64,000 bases of DNA from Streptomyces sp. BHT-5-2 (GTDB taxonomy: Bacteria; Actinomycetota; Actinomycetes; Streptomycetales; Streptomycetaceae). The position numbers and the translations under genes are program-made. Of this stretch, positions 16,935-25,523 are shown piece by piece (positions within the stretch are counted from its first letter, which is position 1; every line of letters starts with the position of its first letter). Below the pieces are notes generated by a model. The model saw only the letters and a program-made list of their open reading frames with translations. It was not told the DNA's origin and ran no database searches. The DNA lies in the NCBI RefSeq assembly GCF_019774615.1, contig NZ_CP081497.1:1612001-1676000 (forward strand). The letters run 5' to 3'.

Positions 16935-18124
16935 TGGCCCACACCGCACCCGTCTGGCCGGAACCGGAACCGCTCGACCCGCTCACCGCCCCGGTGCCGC
17001 GCTACGGCACCGGCTCGCTCGCCGACCTGCTGCCCGCCATCACCGCGGGCCAGGGCCTGCCCGGCGTCACCACGAGCATGGAGCTGACCCCCGCCGACCG
17101 CGCCTGCGTCTTCCTGATCGACGGCCTCGGCTGGGAGCTGCTGCGCGCCCACCCGGGGGAGGCGCCGTTCCTCACCTCCCTCCTGGACACCTCGTTCAAC
17201 GGCACCGGTCAGCCGCTCACCGCCGGCTTCCCCGCCACCACCGCCACCTCCCTCGCCTCGGTCGGCACCGGTCTGCCGCCGGGCGCCCACGGCCTGCCCG
17301 GCTACACCTGCGAGGACCCGGCCACCGGCGCGCTGATGAACCAGCTGCGCTGGCGCCCCTGGACCGATCCGCACGTCTGGCAGCCCTACCCCACGGTCTT
17401 CCGGCTCGCCGACGCCGCAGGCATCCACACCTGCCAGGTCTCCGCGCCGGACTTCGCACAGACCCCGCTGACCCGGATCGCACTCAGCGGCGGCACCTTC
17501 CACGGCCGGCTCTCCGGCGAGGAACGGATGGACCTCGCCGCCGGACAACTCGCCGCCGGCGACCGCTCGCTGGTCTACACCTACTACTCCGAGGTCGACG
17601 GCAAGGGCCACCGCTACGGCGTCGACTCCGACGCCTGGCGCGGCCAACTGCTCTACGTGGACCGGCTCGCCCAGCGGCTCGCCGAACAACTCCCGCCGCG
17701 CAGTGCCCTGTACATCACCGCCGACCACGGCATGATCGACATCCCCTTCGACCCCGACTCCCGGATCGACTTCGACGAGGACTGGGAACTGCGCGCCGGC
17801 GTACGCCTGTTGGGCGGCGAGGGCCGGGCCCGGCACGTGTACGCCCACCCGGGCGCGGCCGCCGACGTGCTCGCCGTGTGGCGCGAGGTGGTCGGCGACC
17901 AGATGTGGGTCGCCGGCCGCGAAGAGGCCATCGCCGCGGGCTGGTTCGGGCCGCACGTCGACGACCGCGTCCGCGCCCGGATCGGCGACGTGGTCGCCGC
18001 AGCCCACGCCGACATGGCGATCATCGCGAGCGAGCGGGAGCCGGGGGAGTCGCAGATGGTCGGCCTGCACGGTTCCATGACCCCGGTGGAGCAGCTGGTG
18101 CCGCTCCTCGAGGTCCGCACCTGA
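16934..18124 (+). CDS. Alkaline-phosphatase-superfamily phosphodiesterase/nucleotide pyrophosphatase
   Basis: A 396-residue enzyme of the nucleotide pyrophosphatase/phosphodiesterase group. Metal-binding Asp lies in FLIDGLGWE, the nucleophile Thr in the block GFPATTATSLAS, and later ligands in YSEVDGKGHRYG and ITADHGMIDIP; the last His is in VGLHGSMTP. It should hydrolyse phosphodiester or pyrophosphate bonds; the substrate is unknown. No signal peptide is visible, so it is probably cytoplasmic. It is coupled to the DUF5998 gene and followed 98 bases later by thymidine kinase, which hints at nucleotide metabolism. Confidence 0.88.
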   Translation: MAHTAPVWPEPEPLDPLTAPVPRYGTGSLADLLPAITAGQGLPGVTTSMELTPADRACVFLIDGLGWELLRAHPGEAPFLTSLLDTSFNGTGQPLTAGFPATTATSLASVGTGLPPGAHGLPGYTCEDPATGALMNQLRWRPWTDPHVWQPYPTVFRLADAAGIHTCQVSAPDFAQTPLTRIALSGGTFHGRLSGEERMDLAAGQLAAGDRSLVYTYYSEVDGKGHRYGVDSDAWRGQLLYVDRLAQRLAEQLPPRSALYITADHGMIDIPFDPDSRIDFDEDWELRAGVRLLGGEGRARHVYAHPGAAADVLAVWREVVGDQMWVAGREEAIAAGWFGPHVDDRVRARIGDVVAAAHADMAIIASEREPGESQMVGLHGSMTPVEQLVPLLEVRT

Positions 18125-18222
18125 CCCGTACCGCACCTGTACCGCCCCACCTCCGCACGCCCCGTCCTTGCCAGACCCGCACGGTCCCTCCCGTAACGAG
18201 CCCGAAAGGCCCGCCACCCCCC

Positions 18223-18900
18223 ATGCCCGAGCTGGTGTTCTTCTCCGGAACGATGGACTGCGGAAAGTCGACACTGGCGCTGCAGATCGAGCACAACCGC
18301 TCGGCCCGCGGCCTGCAGGGCCTGATCTACAGTCGCAATGACCGGGCCGGCCGCGGCAAGCTCTCCTCCCGCCTGGGCCTGGTCACCGAGGCCGTCGAGG
18401 CGGGGGACGACCTGGACTTCTACGTCCATGTCGTCGACCGCCTCAGTTCCGGCGGCCGGGTCGACTACATCATCGTCGACGAGGCGCAGTTCCTCGGCCC
18501 CGACCAGATAGACCAGCTCGCCCGGGTCGTCGACGACCTCGGGCTGGACGTCTTCGCGTTCGGCATCACCACCGACTTCCGCACCAAGCTCTTCCCCGGC
18601 TCCCAGCGGCTGATCGAACTCGCCGACCGCATCGAGGTGATGAAGGTGGAGGCGCTGTGCTGGTGCGGTGCCCGCGCCACCCACAACGCCCGTACGGTCG
18701 ACGGCCGGATGGTCGTCGAGGGCGCGCAGGTCGTCGTCGGTGACGTGCGCGGCGAGGCCACCGGCGAGGTGCCGGACCGGCCGGCGGAGGTCGGCTACGA
18801 GGTGCTGTGCCGGCGCCACCACCGCCGTCGGCAGACCGCGGCGACCGCCCACGCGGCCGCGCTCTCCCCGGACGTCCTGCCGGTCGACGCGCCGCGCTAG
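18223..18900 (+). CDS. tdk: Thymidine kinase
   Basis: A 225-residue type II thymidine kinase, which phosphorylates thymidine to dTMP for salvage. The P-loop GTMDCGKST is at residues 9-17, the catalytic Glu88 is in VDEAQFL, and the lasso/zinc Cys residues are Cys146, Cys148 and Cys196 (LCWCG, VLCRRHH). It starts at ATG 18223; a longer open frame upstream is the shadow of the preceding genes. It is likely read with the phosphodiesterase gene upstream. Confidence 0.93.
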   Translation: MPELVFFSGTMDCGKSTLALQIEHNRSARGLQGLIYSRNDRAGRGKLSSRLGLVTEAVEAGDDLDFYVHVVDRLSSGGRVDYIIVDEAQFLGPDQIDQLARVVDDLGLDVFAFGITTDFRTKLFPGSQRLIELADRIEVMKVEALCWCGARATHNARTVDGRMVVEGAQVVVGDVRGEATGEVPDRPAEVGYEVLCRRHHRRRQTAATAHAAALSPDVLPVDAPR

Positions 18901-18901
18901 C

Positions 18902-18923
18902 CGCGCCGCTCCGCCACGGCGCG
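18902..18923. terminator. Short hairpin between tdk and the VOC gene
   Basis: Seven-base arms CGCGCCG / CGGCGCG (18902-18908 and 18917-18923) fill the 32-base gap between two convergent genes and may serve as a shared terminator. Confidence 0.45.
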
Positions 18924-18932
18924 TGGCACGCC

Positions 18933-19706
18933 TCAGCGCCGCTGGATGAGGGTGAAGACCGCGCCGTCGTTGTCGGCGACCGTCGCCAGCCGGCCGTGCG
19001 CCGAGTCCCGCGCCGGCCGCAGCACACGGCCGCCCAGTTCGACGACCCGGCGGGCGGCGGCGTCGGTGTCGGACACGGCGAAGTACGTCATCCAGTGCGG
19101 CCCGCGGTCGCGCGGCAGCGCGTTGCCGACGCCGTGGATGCCGGCGACCGGCTTGCCCTTGATGTGCAGCGTCAGGTAGTCGAAGTCCGCGGAGACCACG
19201 GCCTCGGACTCGAAGCCGAAGACATGCTCGTAGAACGGGGCGACGGAGTCGGTCTCCTGGGTGACCAGTTCGTTCCACACCGGGGTGCCCGGCTCGCCGC
19301 TGACCGCCGTGCCCAGCATCGTCCGGCCCTGCCAGACGCCGAAGACGGCGCCCTGCGGGTCGGAGGCGACCGCCATCCGGCCGGCGTCGTCGGCGTCCAG
19401 CGGGCCCACGCCCACGGTGCCGCCGCAGGCGCGGATCTGCTCGGCGGTCACATCCGCGTCGTCGCTGGCCAGATAGGTGGTCCAGGCGACCGGGAGGTGC
19501 CGGTCGGCCGCCAGTTCACCGACGCCGGCCACCTCCAGGCCGTCGAGGAAGGCGCGGGCGTACGGACCGAAGTGCTGCGGGCCCGGGCGGAACTCCCAGC
19601 CGAAGAGCGCGCCGTAGAACTCCTGCGTCGCGGGCAGGTTGTGCGCCAGGAGGCTCACCCAGCAGGGCGCACCGGGCATCCGCCGGGCTGCTGCCTCGGT
19701 CGTCAT
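18933..19706 (-). CDS. VOC (glyoxalase/dioxygenase fold) family protein
   Basis: A 257-residue protein with two VOC modules in tandem (about residues 10-120 and 138-255), each with the beta-alpha-beta-beta-beta pattern (PATQEFYGALFGWEF; VAPFYEHVFGFESE). The family includes glyoxalases, extradiol dioxygenases and antibiotic-binding proteins; the specific role here is open. I chose ATG 19706, with GAGGAGA upstream, over a longer frame. It is monocistronic and diverges from the sulfurtransferase gene. Confidence 0.87.
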   Translation of the reverse strand: MTTEAAARRMPGAPCWVSLLAHNLPATQEFYGALFGWEFRPGPQHFGPYARAFLDGLEVAGVGELAADRHLPVAWTTYLASDDADVTAEQIRACGGTVGVGPLDADDAGRMAVASDPQGAVFGVWQGRTMLGTAVSGEPGTPVWNELVTQETDSVAPFYEHVFGFESEAVVSADFDYLTLHIKGKPVAGIHGVGNALPRDRGPHWMTYFAVSDTDAAARRVVELGGRVLRPARDSAHGRLATVADNDGAVFTLIQRR

Positions 19707-19953
19707 CGTCACACTCTCCTCGGAGCATCGGGGTGCTGGCCATGGGTACGGGCGCGGGTCCCGAGCAGATGCTCGCACCCTGTCACCGGGTGTGCGTCCC
19801 GGCCGCGCCGTCCACGGCGCGTTCGCGAGGGAGAATGCCCGTTTTGACGTTTCCCTTCTGTTTCGGCGGTGTGACGAGGCCGTACAACTCCGTCATACGG
19901 AGGGTGGACGACCGCCTTCCGTACGTAGTCATCGCTACGCAAGGATGAGTCCC

Positions 19954-20793
19954 ATGAATGCCATCATCACCGCTACCGAACTCGCGAGCGAGTTGGCCGG
20001 CCCCGGCGCTCCGCTGCTGCTGGACGTGCGCTACCAGCTCGGCGGCCCGCCCGGCCGCCCCCAGTACGAGGCCGGCCACCTGCCCGGCGCGGTCTATGTC
20101 GACCTCGACGCCGAACTCGCCGGCCCGCCCGGCGTGGCGGGCCGGCACCCGCTCCCCGACCTCGCCGTCTTCACCGCCGCGATGCGAGCTGCCGGCGTCG
20201 GTGCCGGCCGCCCGGTGGTCACCTACGACGGCGGCCAGGGCTGGGCCGCCGCCCGCGCGTGGTGGCTGCTGCGCTGGGCGGGTCACCCGGACGTGCGGGT
20301 CCTCGACGGCGGACTTGCCGCCTGGCAGGCATCCGGCGGCGCCATGAGTATCGACAAAGTGACTCCGCCGGCCGGTGACTTCACCCCCGCGCCCGGCGCG
20401 ATGCCGCTGCTCACCGCCGACGACGCGGCCGACCTGGCCCGCCGCGGCGTCCTCCTGGACGCGCGGGCGGGCGAGCGCTACCGCGGCGAGACCGAACCCA
20501 TCGACCCGGTTGCCGGTCACATCCCCGGCGCGGTGTCCGCCCCCACGACCGAGAACGTCGCCGACGGCAGCACCGTCTTCCGCCCCGCCGCCGAACTGGC
20601 CAAGCGGTTCACGTCCCTGGGGGCCACCGCCGACACCGAGGTCGGCGTCTACTGCGGCTCCGGCGTCTCCGCCGCCCAGCAGGTCCTCGCCCTCGCCGTC
20701 GCCGGGATCCCCGCGGCGCTGTACGTCGGCTCCTGGAGCGAATGGTGCGCCGACCCCTCCCGCCCCATCGCCACCGGCTCCCAGCCCGGCTGA
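19954..20793 (+). CDS. Thiosulfate/3-mercaptopyruvate sulfurtransferase (double rhodanese)
   Basis: A 279-residue protein with an inactive N-terminal rhodanese domain (about 5-130) and an active C-terminal one (about 150-275). Cys234 in YCGSGVSA is the persulfide-forming residue, and the loop CGSGVSA fits the thiosulfate/mercaptopyruvate group. It moves sulfane sulfur from a donor to cyanide or thiols. ATG 19954 has AAGG at 9 bases; an in-frame ATG 9 bases earlier is less well placed. Confidence 0.9.
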   Translation: MNAIITATELASELAGPGAPLLLDVRYQLGGPPGRPQYEAGHLPGAVYVDLDAELAGPPGVAGRHPLPDLAVFTAAMRAAGVGAGRPVVTYDGGQGWAAARAWWLLRWAGHPDVRVLDGGLAAWQASGGAMSIDKVTPPAGDFTPAPGAMPLLTADDAADLARRGVLLDARAGERYRGETEPIDPVAGHIPGAVSAPTTENVADGSTVFRPAAELAKRFTSLGATADTEVGVYCGSGVSAAQQVLALAVAGIPAALYVGSWSEWCADPSRPIATGSQPG

Positions 20794-20826
20794 GCGGCCG
20801 CTGAGGCCCGCGACGGGCCAAAACCA

Positions 20827-20870
20827 ACGGCTCCGCCCACCCCCTGTACGCAGGGAGAGGACGGAGCCGT
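20827..20870. terminator. Bidirectional terminator between sulfurtransferase gene and sepH
   Basis: Nine-base arms ACGGCTCCG / CGGAGCCGT at 20827-20835 and 20862-20870 lie between convergent genes. Confidence 0.7.
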
Positions 20871-20906
20871 CACACGCAACAGGGCCGGAGGGCCGGCCGC
20901 TCCGGG

Positions 20907-21953
20907 CTATTCCGGCTTCTTCCTCCGGGTGCCGAAGACGATCTCGTCCCAACTGGGCACAGCGGCCCGGCGCCCTGGGCGCACCCCGTCCGCCTCGGCC
21001 TGCCGGTCCGTCGTCCCCGTCAGCCGGTCGCGGTGCCCGGCGACCGCCCGCGGCATCAGCACGTCGGCGTACGCCGAACCCGCGCCCGCGCTCGCCGCCG
21101 GAGCCGGCGGCTCCTCGACCTCGGTCTGCTCCGCCTCGTCCTGCTGCGGCGCCTTGGCGCTGTCCGGCACGACCATGTCGCCCCGGAAACTGGGCACGGC
21201 CTCCAGCAGGCTCGTCAGCGAGTCGCGCTCCCGTTCACCGGTGGCCTCCTCGCTGCGCCCGTCCCGCTCCCGGTCCTCGCCGGACCGCTCGGGGGTCTGG
21301 CGGTCCAGGGTGCGGTCCAGCGGCCGGTCGCGCGGCAGCCGGGCGATCCGGGGCACGAACGGGAAGCTCGGCTCGGGGGTGTCGTCGGCTTCGCCGATCA
21401 GCGCCCGGGCCTCGTCGTCCACCGCCTGCACCAGCCGGCGCGGCGGGTCGTACGTCCAGGTCGCCGACCGCGGTTCACCCGCGACGCGGTAGACGAGCAG
21501 CACCTCCCAGGTGCCGTCGTCCCGGCGCCAGGAGTCCCACTGGGCACTGTCCTTGTCGGCGCCGCGCAGCAGCAGCCGCTCGGCGACCGCCTCGCCCAGC
21601 TGCGGACCGGTGTTCTCTCCGGGGCGGCGTACGGGGGTCTTGCGGGCCCGCTCGGCCATGAACGCCCGCTCGGCGAGCACCGGCCCCTCGAAGCGGCGCA
21701 CCCGGTCCACGGGGATGCCGGCGAGTTGGGCGACCTCCTCGGCGGAGGCACCGGCTCGTATCCGCGCCTGGATGTCCCGGGGGCGCAGATGGCTCTCGAC
21801 CTCGATCTCGATCTGGCCCAGCCGCGCTCTGTCGTTGCGGATGGCGGCGCGCAGCCGCTCGTCGATCGGAAGCGTGTACTCGGTGCTGTCCGCAGCCTTG
21901 AGCACCAGCCGTGTGCCGTCGTTGGAGACGGCCACGACACGCAGTTCGGGCAT
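20907..21953 (-). CDS. sepH: Cell-division protein SepH (DUF3071)
   Basis: A 348-residue actinobacterial protein. The N-terminal DUF3071 domain (about residues 1-170) contains a helix-turn-helix-like segment (ASAEEVAQLAGIPVDRVRRFEGPVL). The long C-terminal part is acidic, Arg-rich and disordered. SepH binds FtsZ and stimulates its assembly during sporulation septation. I chose ATG 21953, with GGGAGG upstream. It is monocistronic, and the 497-base spacer separating it from the divergent membrane-protein gene should hold its promoter. Confidence 0.9.
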   Translation of the reverse strand: MPELRVVAVSNDGTRLVLKAADSTEYTLPIDERLRAAIRNDRARLGQIEIEVESHLRPRDIQARIRAGASAEEVAQLAGIPVDRVRRFEGPVLAERAFMAERARKTPVRRPGENTGPQLGEAVAERLLLRGADKDSAQWDSWRRDDGTWEVLLVYRVAGEPRSATWTYDPPRRLVQAVDDEARALIGEADDTPEPSFPFVPRIARLPRDRPLDRTLDRQTPERSGEDRERDGRSEEATGERERDSLTSLLEAVPSFRGDMVVPDSAKAPQQDEAEQTEVEEPPAPAASAGAGSAYADVLMPRAVAGHRDRLTGTTDRQAEADGVRPGRRAAVPSWDEIVFGTRRKKPE

Positions 21954-22450
21954 GGGGACCTCCCGGGTGGTGCCTGCCGACGTCACGTGCGTCGCTGCTT
22001 CCGCTAGTCGAGTGTGGCCTGCCCGGGTGCAGCCTGCCACAACATTGCCGAGTTGCCCGGCGTGTCGGGACTTGGCCCAGCAGCGCCGTTATGACACGGT
22101 TACCAGTTCGCAACGCTCAGTGACCATGCCGCTTGCCCTGTCACCGACCACCCGTGCCGAGCGACGGCGCCCCAGGGAGGGTGTCACCCATCAGTGCCCC
22201 TCCCGCGGGTCCGGGCAGCCGGACGGGAACCGGGGCCAGGGCTCGCCACAGTACTCCATTCGGGCCACCGAAGTAGACCGCCGCGCCGCGGAAGTTCTTG
22301 CCGCACGGCCCGGGCAAGTCACCTTGTCGACCTCTCCACCTGCGACAAGGGTGGCGAGGTTCACAGATTCCACAGATTCGGAACTATTGAATCCGCCATT
22401 TGGTCACTTCTCCATGCAAGATGGATCGAAGGGGCGATCAAAGGTAGGAG
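21954..22450. promoter_or_regulatory. Divergent regulatory region with an inverted and a tandem repeat
   Basis: This 497-base spacer lies between sepH and a membrane-protein gene. It holds an inverted repeat CCTTGTCG / CGACAAGG (22322-22329 and 22343-22350) and, just after it, a perfect tandem repeat CACAGATTC (22362-22370 and 22371-22379). Both are 70-130 bases upstream of the plus-strand gene and could be operator sites. The bases from 22360 to 22450 are richer in A and T than the surroundings, as expected for a promoter. Confidence 0.45.
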
Positions 22451-23611
22451 ATGGACGAAAAAACCGAAGCCGACACGAAGCAAAAGGAGAAGCGGATCGA
22501 CCTGAGCATCGCCCAGGTCGCCGGCAGCGCGCTCGCCGCGGCTGTCGCCGCGTACCTCGCGGGTCAGCTCGGTGTGTACGGAACCATCATCGGTGCAGGC
22601 ATCGTCAGTGTCGTCGCCACGACCGGCGGCTCCATATTCCAGCACCTGTTCCGGCGTACCGGTGAGCAGATCAAGGAAGCGGCGGTCACCACCAGACCCA
22701 AGCCGCGCCGCGTCTCCACCCTCCGATCTTCATCCACCCCCCGATCCCAGCCCACCCCCCGATCCGAGGCCACCACCGGCATTCCGGGGCCCGCCGGTCC
22801 CACGATGGTGCTGCCCACCTTCGACAAGCAGGGCACCGAAGACCCGGTCACCTCCGTGGCGGCCCGTGACCCCGGCCCCGTCACCGCCCGCACCCAGTTG
22901 ATCCCGCGCGCCCAGCGGCAGCCGCCCGGCTCCGACCCGGAGGCGACGCAGCTGATGGCGCGGCCCGCCGAGCGGACCATGGCGCTGGGCCGGGTCTCCC
23001 GGAGAGGCGACGACGCGACCACCGTCCTCCCGCAGGCCGGCGCGCCCGGTGCGCCTCTCCCCGGAACCGAGGAGAGCAGCGCTACCTACGGCACCCGGCT
23101 GCGCGGCTGGAAGCGGCCAGCGCTCGGCGCACTCGCCGTCTTCGTGCTCGCCATGGGCGCGGTCACCGCCACCGAGTTGATCACCGATGAGACGCCGAGC
23201 GGTGCCCAGGGCACCACCTTCGGCAACCTCATCAGGGGCAATGTCTCCCCGCACCGGCCCAGCACCCCGCAGACCCCGGACCCCGGCCGTTCCACCGGCC
23301 ACGGCACCGGCCGCGACGGCGGTACCCCGTCGCCCGGCCCCAGCCACTCCGGGGGCAGCGGCACCGACGGCTCCGAGAGCGGTACGGGGCGCGGCGGGCA
23401 GAGCCCGACGCCGACCCCGAGCGACGGCGGCAGCAACTCGCCGAGCACCGGCCCCTCCTCGTCACCCGACGCGTCGTCGAACCCCTCCGAGGGGACCGAC
23501 GGCGGCAAGGGCGACGGCTCCGGCGCGACCGGCGGTGGCGCCACCCCGGGCCATCAGCAGAGCGAGCAGAAACCGGGCGGCGGCCAGTCCCCCGACCCCA
23601 ACGCACCCTGA
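22451..23611 (+). CDS. Membrane protein with Pro/Ser/Gly-rich tail, function unknown
   Basis: A 386-residue protein I do not recognise. A charged N-terminus (MDEKTEADTKQKEKR) precedes a hydrophobic hairpin (about 20-58, SALAAAVAAYLAGQLG and TIIGAGIVSVVATT). A Pro/Ser/Thr-rich linker follows, then a further membrane helix at about 222-240 (ALGALAVFVLAMGAVTA). The last 130 residues are Gly/Ser/Thr/Pro-rich and probably disordered outside the cell. TAG-less ATG 22451 has AGGTAGGAG upstream. Composition resembles actinobacterial wall-spanning or morphogenesis accessory proteins; this is only an impression. Confidence 0.75.
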   Translation: MDEKTEADTKQKEKRIDLSIAQVAGSALAAAVAAYLAGQLGVYGTIIGAGIVSVVATTGGSIFQHLFRRTGEQIKEAAVTTRPKPRRVSTLRSSSTPRSQPTPRSEATTGIPGPAGPTMVLPTFDKQGTEDPVTSVAARDPGPVTARTQLIPRAQRQPPGSDPEATQLMARPAERTMALGRVSRRGDDATTVLPQAGAPGAPLPGTEESSATYGTRLRGWKRPALGALAVFVLAMGAVTATELITDETPSGAQGTTFGNLIRGNVSPHRPSTPQTPDPGRSTGHGTGRDGGTPSPGPSHSGGSGTDGSESGTGRGGQSPTPTPSDGGSNSPSTGPSSSPDASSNPSEGTDGGKGDGSGATGGGATPGHQQSEQKPGGGQSPDPNAP

Positions 23612-23671
23612 AACCCCCTGACGAAGGATCGCCCCCGACGGGCGGACCGTCCAACGGCGGCCCACCCGCGA

Positions 23672-23710
23672 CCGCGGCCCGGTGTCCCCCCACGGGACAC
23701 CGGGCCGCGG
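23672..23710. terminator. Strong bidirectional terminator
   Basis: A perfect 17-base-pair stem (23672-23688 with 23694-23710; core CGGCCCGGTGTCCC) with a 5-base loop separates the convergent membrane-protein and oxidase genes. Confidence 0.88.
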
Positions 23711-23732
23711 CACGTCAGCGGTCGGCCGCCGC

Positions 23733-25073
23733 TCACTCACCCAGCACCTGCCGCAGATACCCGTTGGCGAACCGGCGTTCCGGATCCAGCCGGTCGCGCA
23801 GCGCCGTGAACTCGCCGAACCGCGGATAGACCTCCGCGAGGTACGCCGCGTCGCGCGTGTGCAGCTTCCCCCAGTGGGGCCGCCCCTCGTGCGCCGTCAT
23901 GATGCGCTCGACGGCGGCGAAATACCCCTGGTACGGCGTCCCGCGGTACATGTGCACCGCGACGTAGACGGTGTCCCGGCCCGACGCCGTGGACAGTGCG
24001 ATGTCGTCGGCCGGCGCCGTCCGCACCTCCACCGGGAAACTGATCCTGAAGTCCGACCGCTCCACCAGCGCCTTCAGCGCGCACAGCGCCTCGATGGCCG
24101 CCGCCCTCGGAAGCGCGTACTCCATCTCCACGAACCGCACCCGCCGCGGCGAGGTGAACACCTTGTAGGGGATGTCGGTGTACGTACGCGCCGACAGTGC
24201 CCGGCTGGAGACCTTCGCGATGCCCGGTATCGCCGCCGGCACCGCGCGCCCGACCGCACACGCCACCTGGAACACCCCGTTGGACAGCAGCTCGTCCTCG
24301 ATCCAGCCGCTCACCCGCCCGGGCGGCGCCGCCGGGCCCTGACTGCGGTTGTTGCGCTTGGTGTTGCAGTTGCCGGTGTGCGGGAACCAGTAGAACTCGA
24401 AGTGCTCGTTCTCGGCGACCAGTTCACCGAAGCGGTCGGTCACCTCGTCGAACGGCATCGGCTCCTCGCGGGCGGTCAGCAGGAATTCCGGCTCCACCGC
24501 GAACGTCAGCTCGCTGACCACGCCGAGGGCGCCCAGTCCCAACCGTGCCCCTGCGAACACCTCCGCGTTCTCCCCGGCGGAACAGCGCAGCACCGAGCCG
24601 TCGGCGGTGACCAGCTCAACAGCGGTGATCTGCGCGGCGATCGACGCCGAGTCCCGGCCCGTGCCGTGGGTGCCCGTACTGGTGGCGCCCGAGACGGTCT
24701 GCTCCATGATGTCGCCCATGTTCGTCAGCGACAGCCCGTGCGCGGACAGTGTCCGGTTGAGGTCCTTGAGGGGGGTGCCGGCGGCCACGGTGACGGTCCC
24801 CGCCGCGCGGTGGATCCTGCGGATGCCGGTGAGCCGCTCGGGGCGGATCAGCAGCCCGTCGGTGGCGGCGGCCGCGGTGAACGAGTGCCCGGTGCCGGCA
24901 GCTTTGACCGTCAGTCCGTCCGCGGCAGCGGACCGCACGGCGGCCGCCAGCTCCTCGGTGCTCGCCGGCGCCACGGTCCGGGCCGGGCGGGCGGTCACAT
25001 TGCCCGCCCAGTTCCGCCAGGGCGCACCCGAACCGCGCCCTCGTGAGCCGCCGATGACGTCGGTGACTGCCAT
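23733..25073 (-). CDS. FAD-linked D-arabinono-1,4-lactone/alditol oxidase family protein
   Basis: A 446-residue flavoenzyme. The N-terminal PCMH FAD domain (about 15-190) shows GTGHSF, whose His commonly carries covalent FAD in this family, and SGATSTGTHGTG. The C-terminal arabinono-lactone oxidase domain includes RPHWGKLHT near residue 405, a family signature. It should oxidise a sugar lactone or alditol with oxygen, releasing hydrogen peroxide; the substrate is not predictable. ATG 25073 has a strong GGAGGGAGGG upstream. Confidence 0.9.
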   Translation of the reverse strand: MAVTDVIGGSRGRGSGAPWRNWAGNVTARPARTVAPASTEELAAAVRSAAADGLTVKAAGTGHSFTAAAATDGLLIRPERLTGIRRIHRAAGTVTVAAGTPLKDLNRTLSAHGLSLTNMGDIMEQTVSGATSTGTHGTGRDSASIAAQITAVELVTADGSVLRCSAGENAEVFAGARLGLGALGVVSELTFAVEPEFLLTAREEPMPFDEVTDRFGELVAENEHFEFYWFPHTGNCNTKRNNRSQGPAAPPGRVSGWIEDELLSNGVFQVACAVGRAVPAAIPGIAKVSSRALSARTYTDIPYKVFTSPRRVRFVEMEYALPRAAAIEALCALKALVERSDFRISFPVEVRTAPADDIALSTASGRDTVYVAVHMYRGTPYQGYFAAVERIMTAHEGRPHWGKLHTRDAAYLAEVYPRFGEFTALRDRLDPERRFANGYLRQVLGE

Positions 25074-25523
25074 GTGACGATCCCTCCCTCCGCGCGGGCC
25101 GGCCGCGTTCGACCGCCGTTGGTCAGCGCATGATGCCAGCCGCCGACGCCGCTTCCAGATGGGGTGACGGGAATCACACATCCTCGAAATCGGGTGCAAC
25201 CGCACGGCTCCCGGACATGTCGTACCGCCGGTAACAAGGAAATTCGGAGCAGTCGCCCGGGCCGGCCCCGCCGCCCCGTTCGGCGGGCCGGGCAACGCGG
25301 AAGCGAACGACCTGCGGAGTCAACCGCGCGCCTGTGAACTCACCTGCAGGGGTGGGGTGGTGGTAATGGTGCAGAGGGGAGGGGTGGCGGTACAGGCGGT
25401 GTCTACGGGGGCGCATCGCCTCCGTGGGAGCGTCACCCCGGCCCGCAGCCCGGAGATGGCAACAGTGCGCGCACGGCGCCCAGTTGGGCCCGTGCCGTAC
25501 GGCCGCTCCCATACGCGCCGGAG
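25074..25523. other. Gap between two minus-strand genes, with a hairpin
   Basis: These 450 bases separate the MFS gene (right) from the oxidase gene (left). An imperfect hairpin at 25471-25495 (GCACGG ... CCGTGC around GCCCA/TGGGC) lies about 30 bases beyond the MFS stop and is a probable terminator. Another GC-rich hairpin lies near 25260-25295. The rest presumably contains the oxidase promoter. No gene is supported. Confidence 0.45.
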
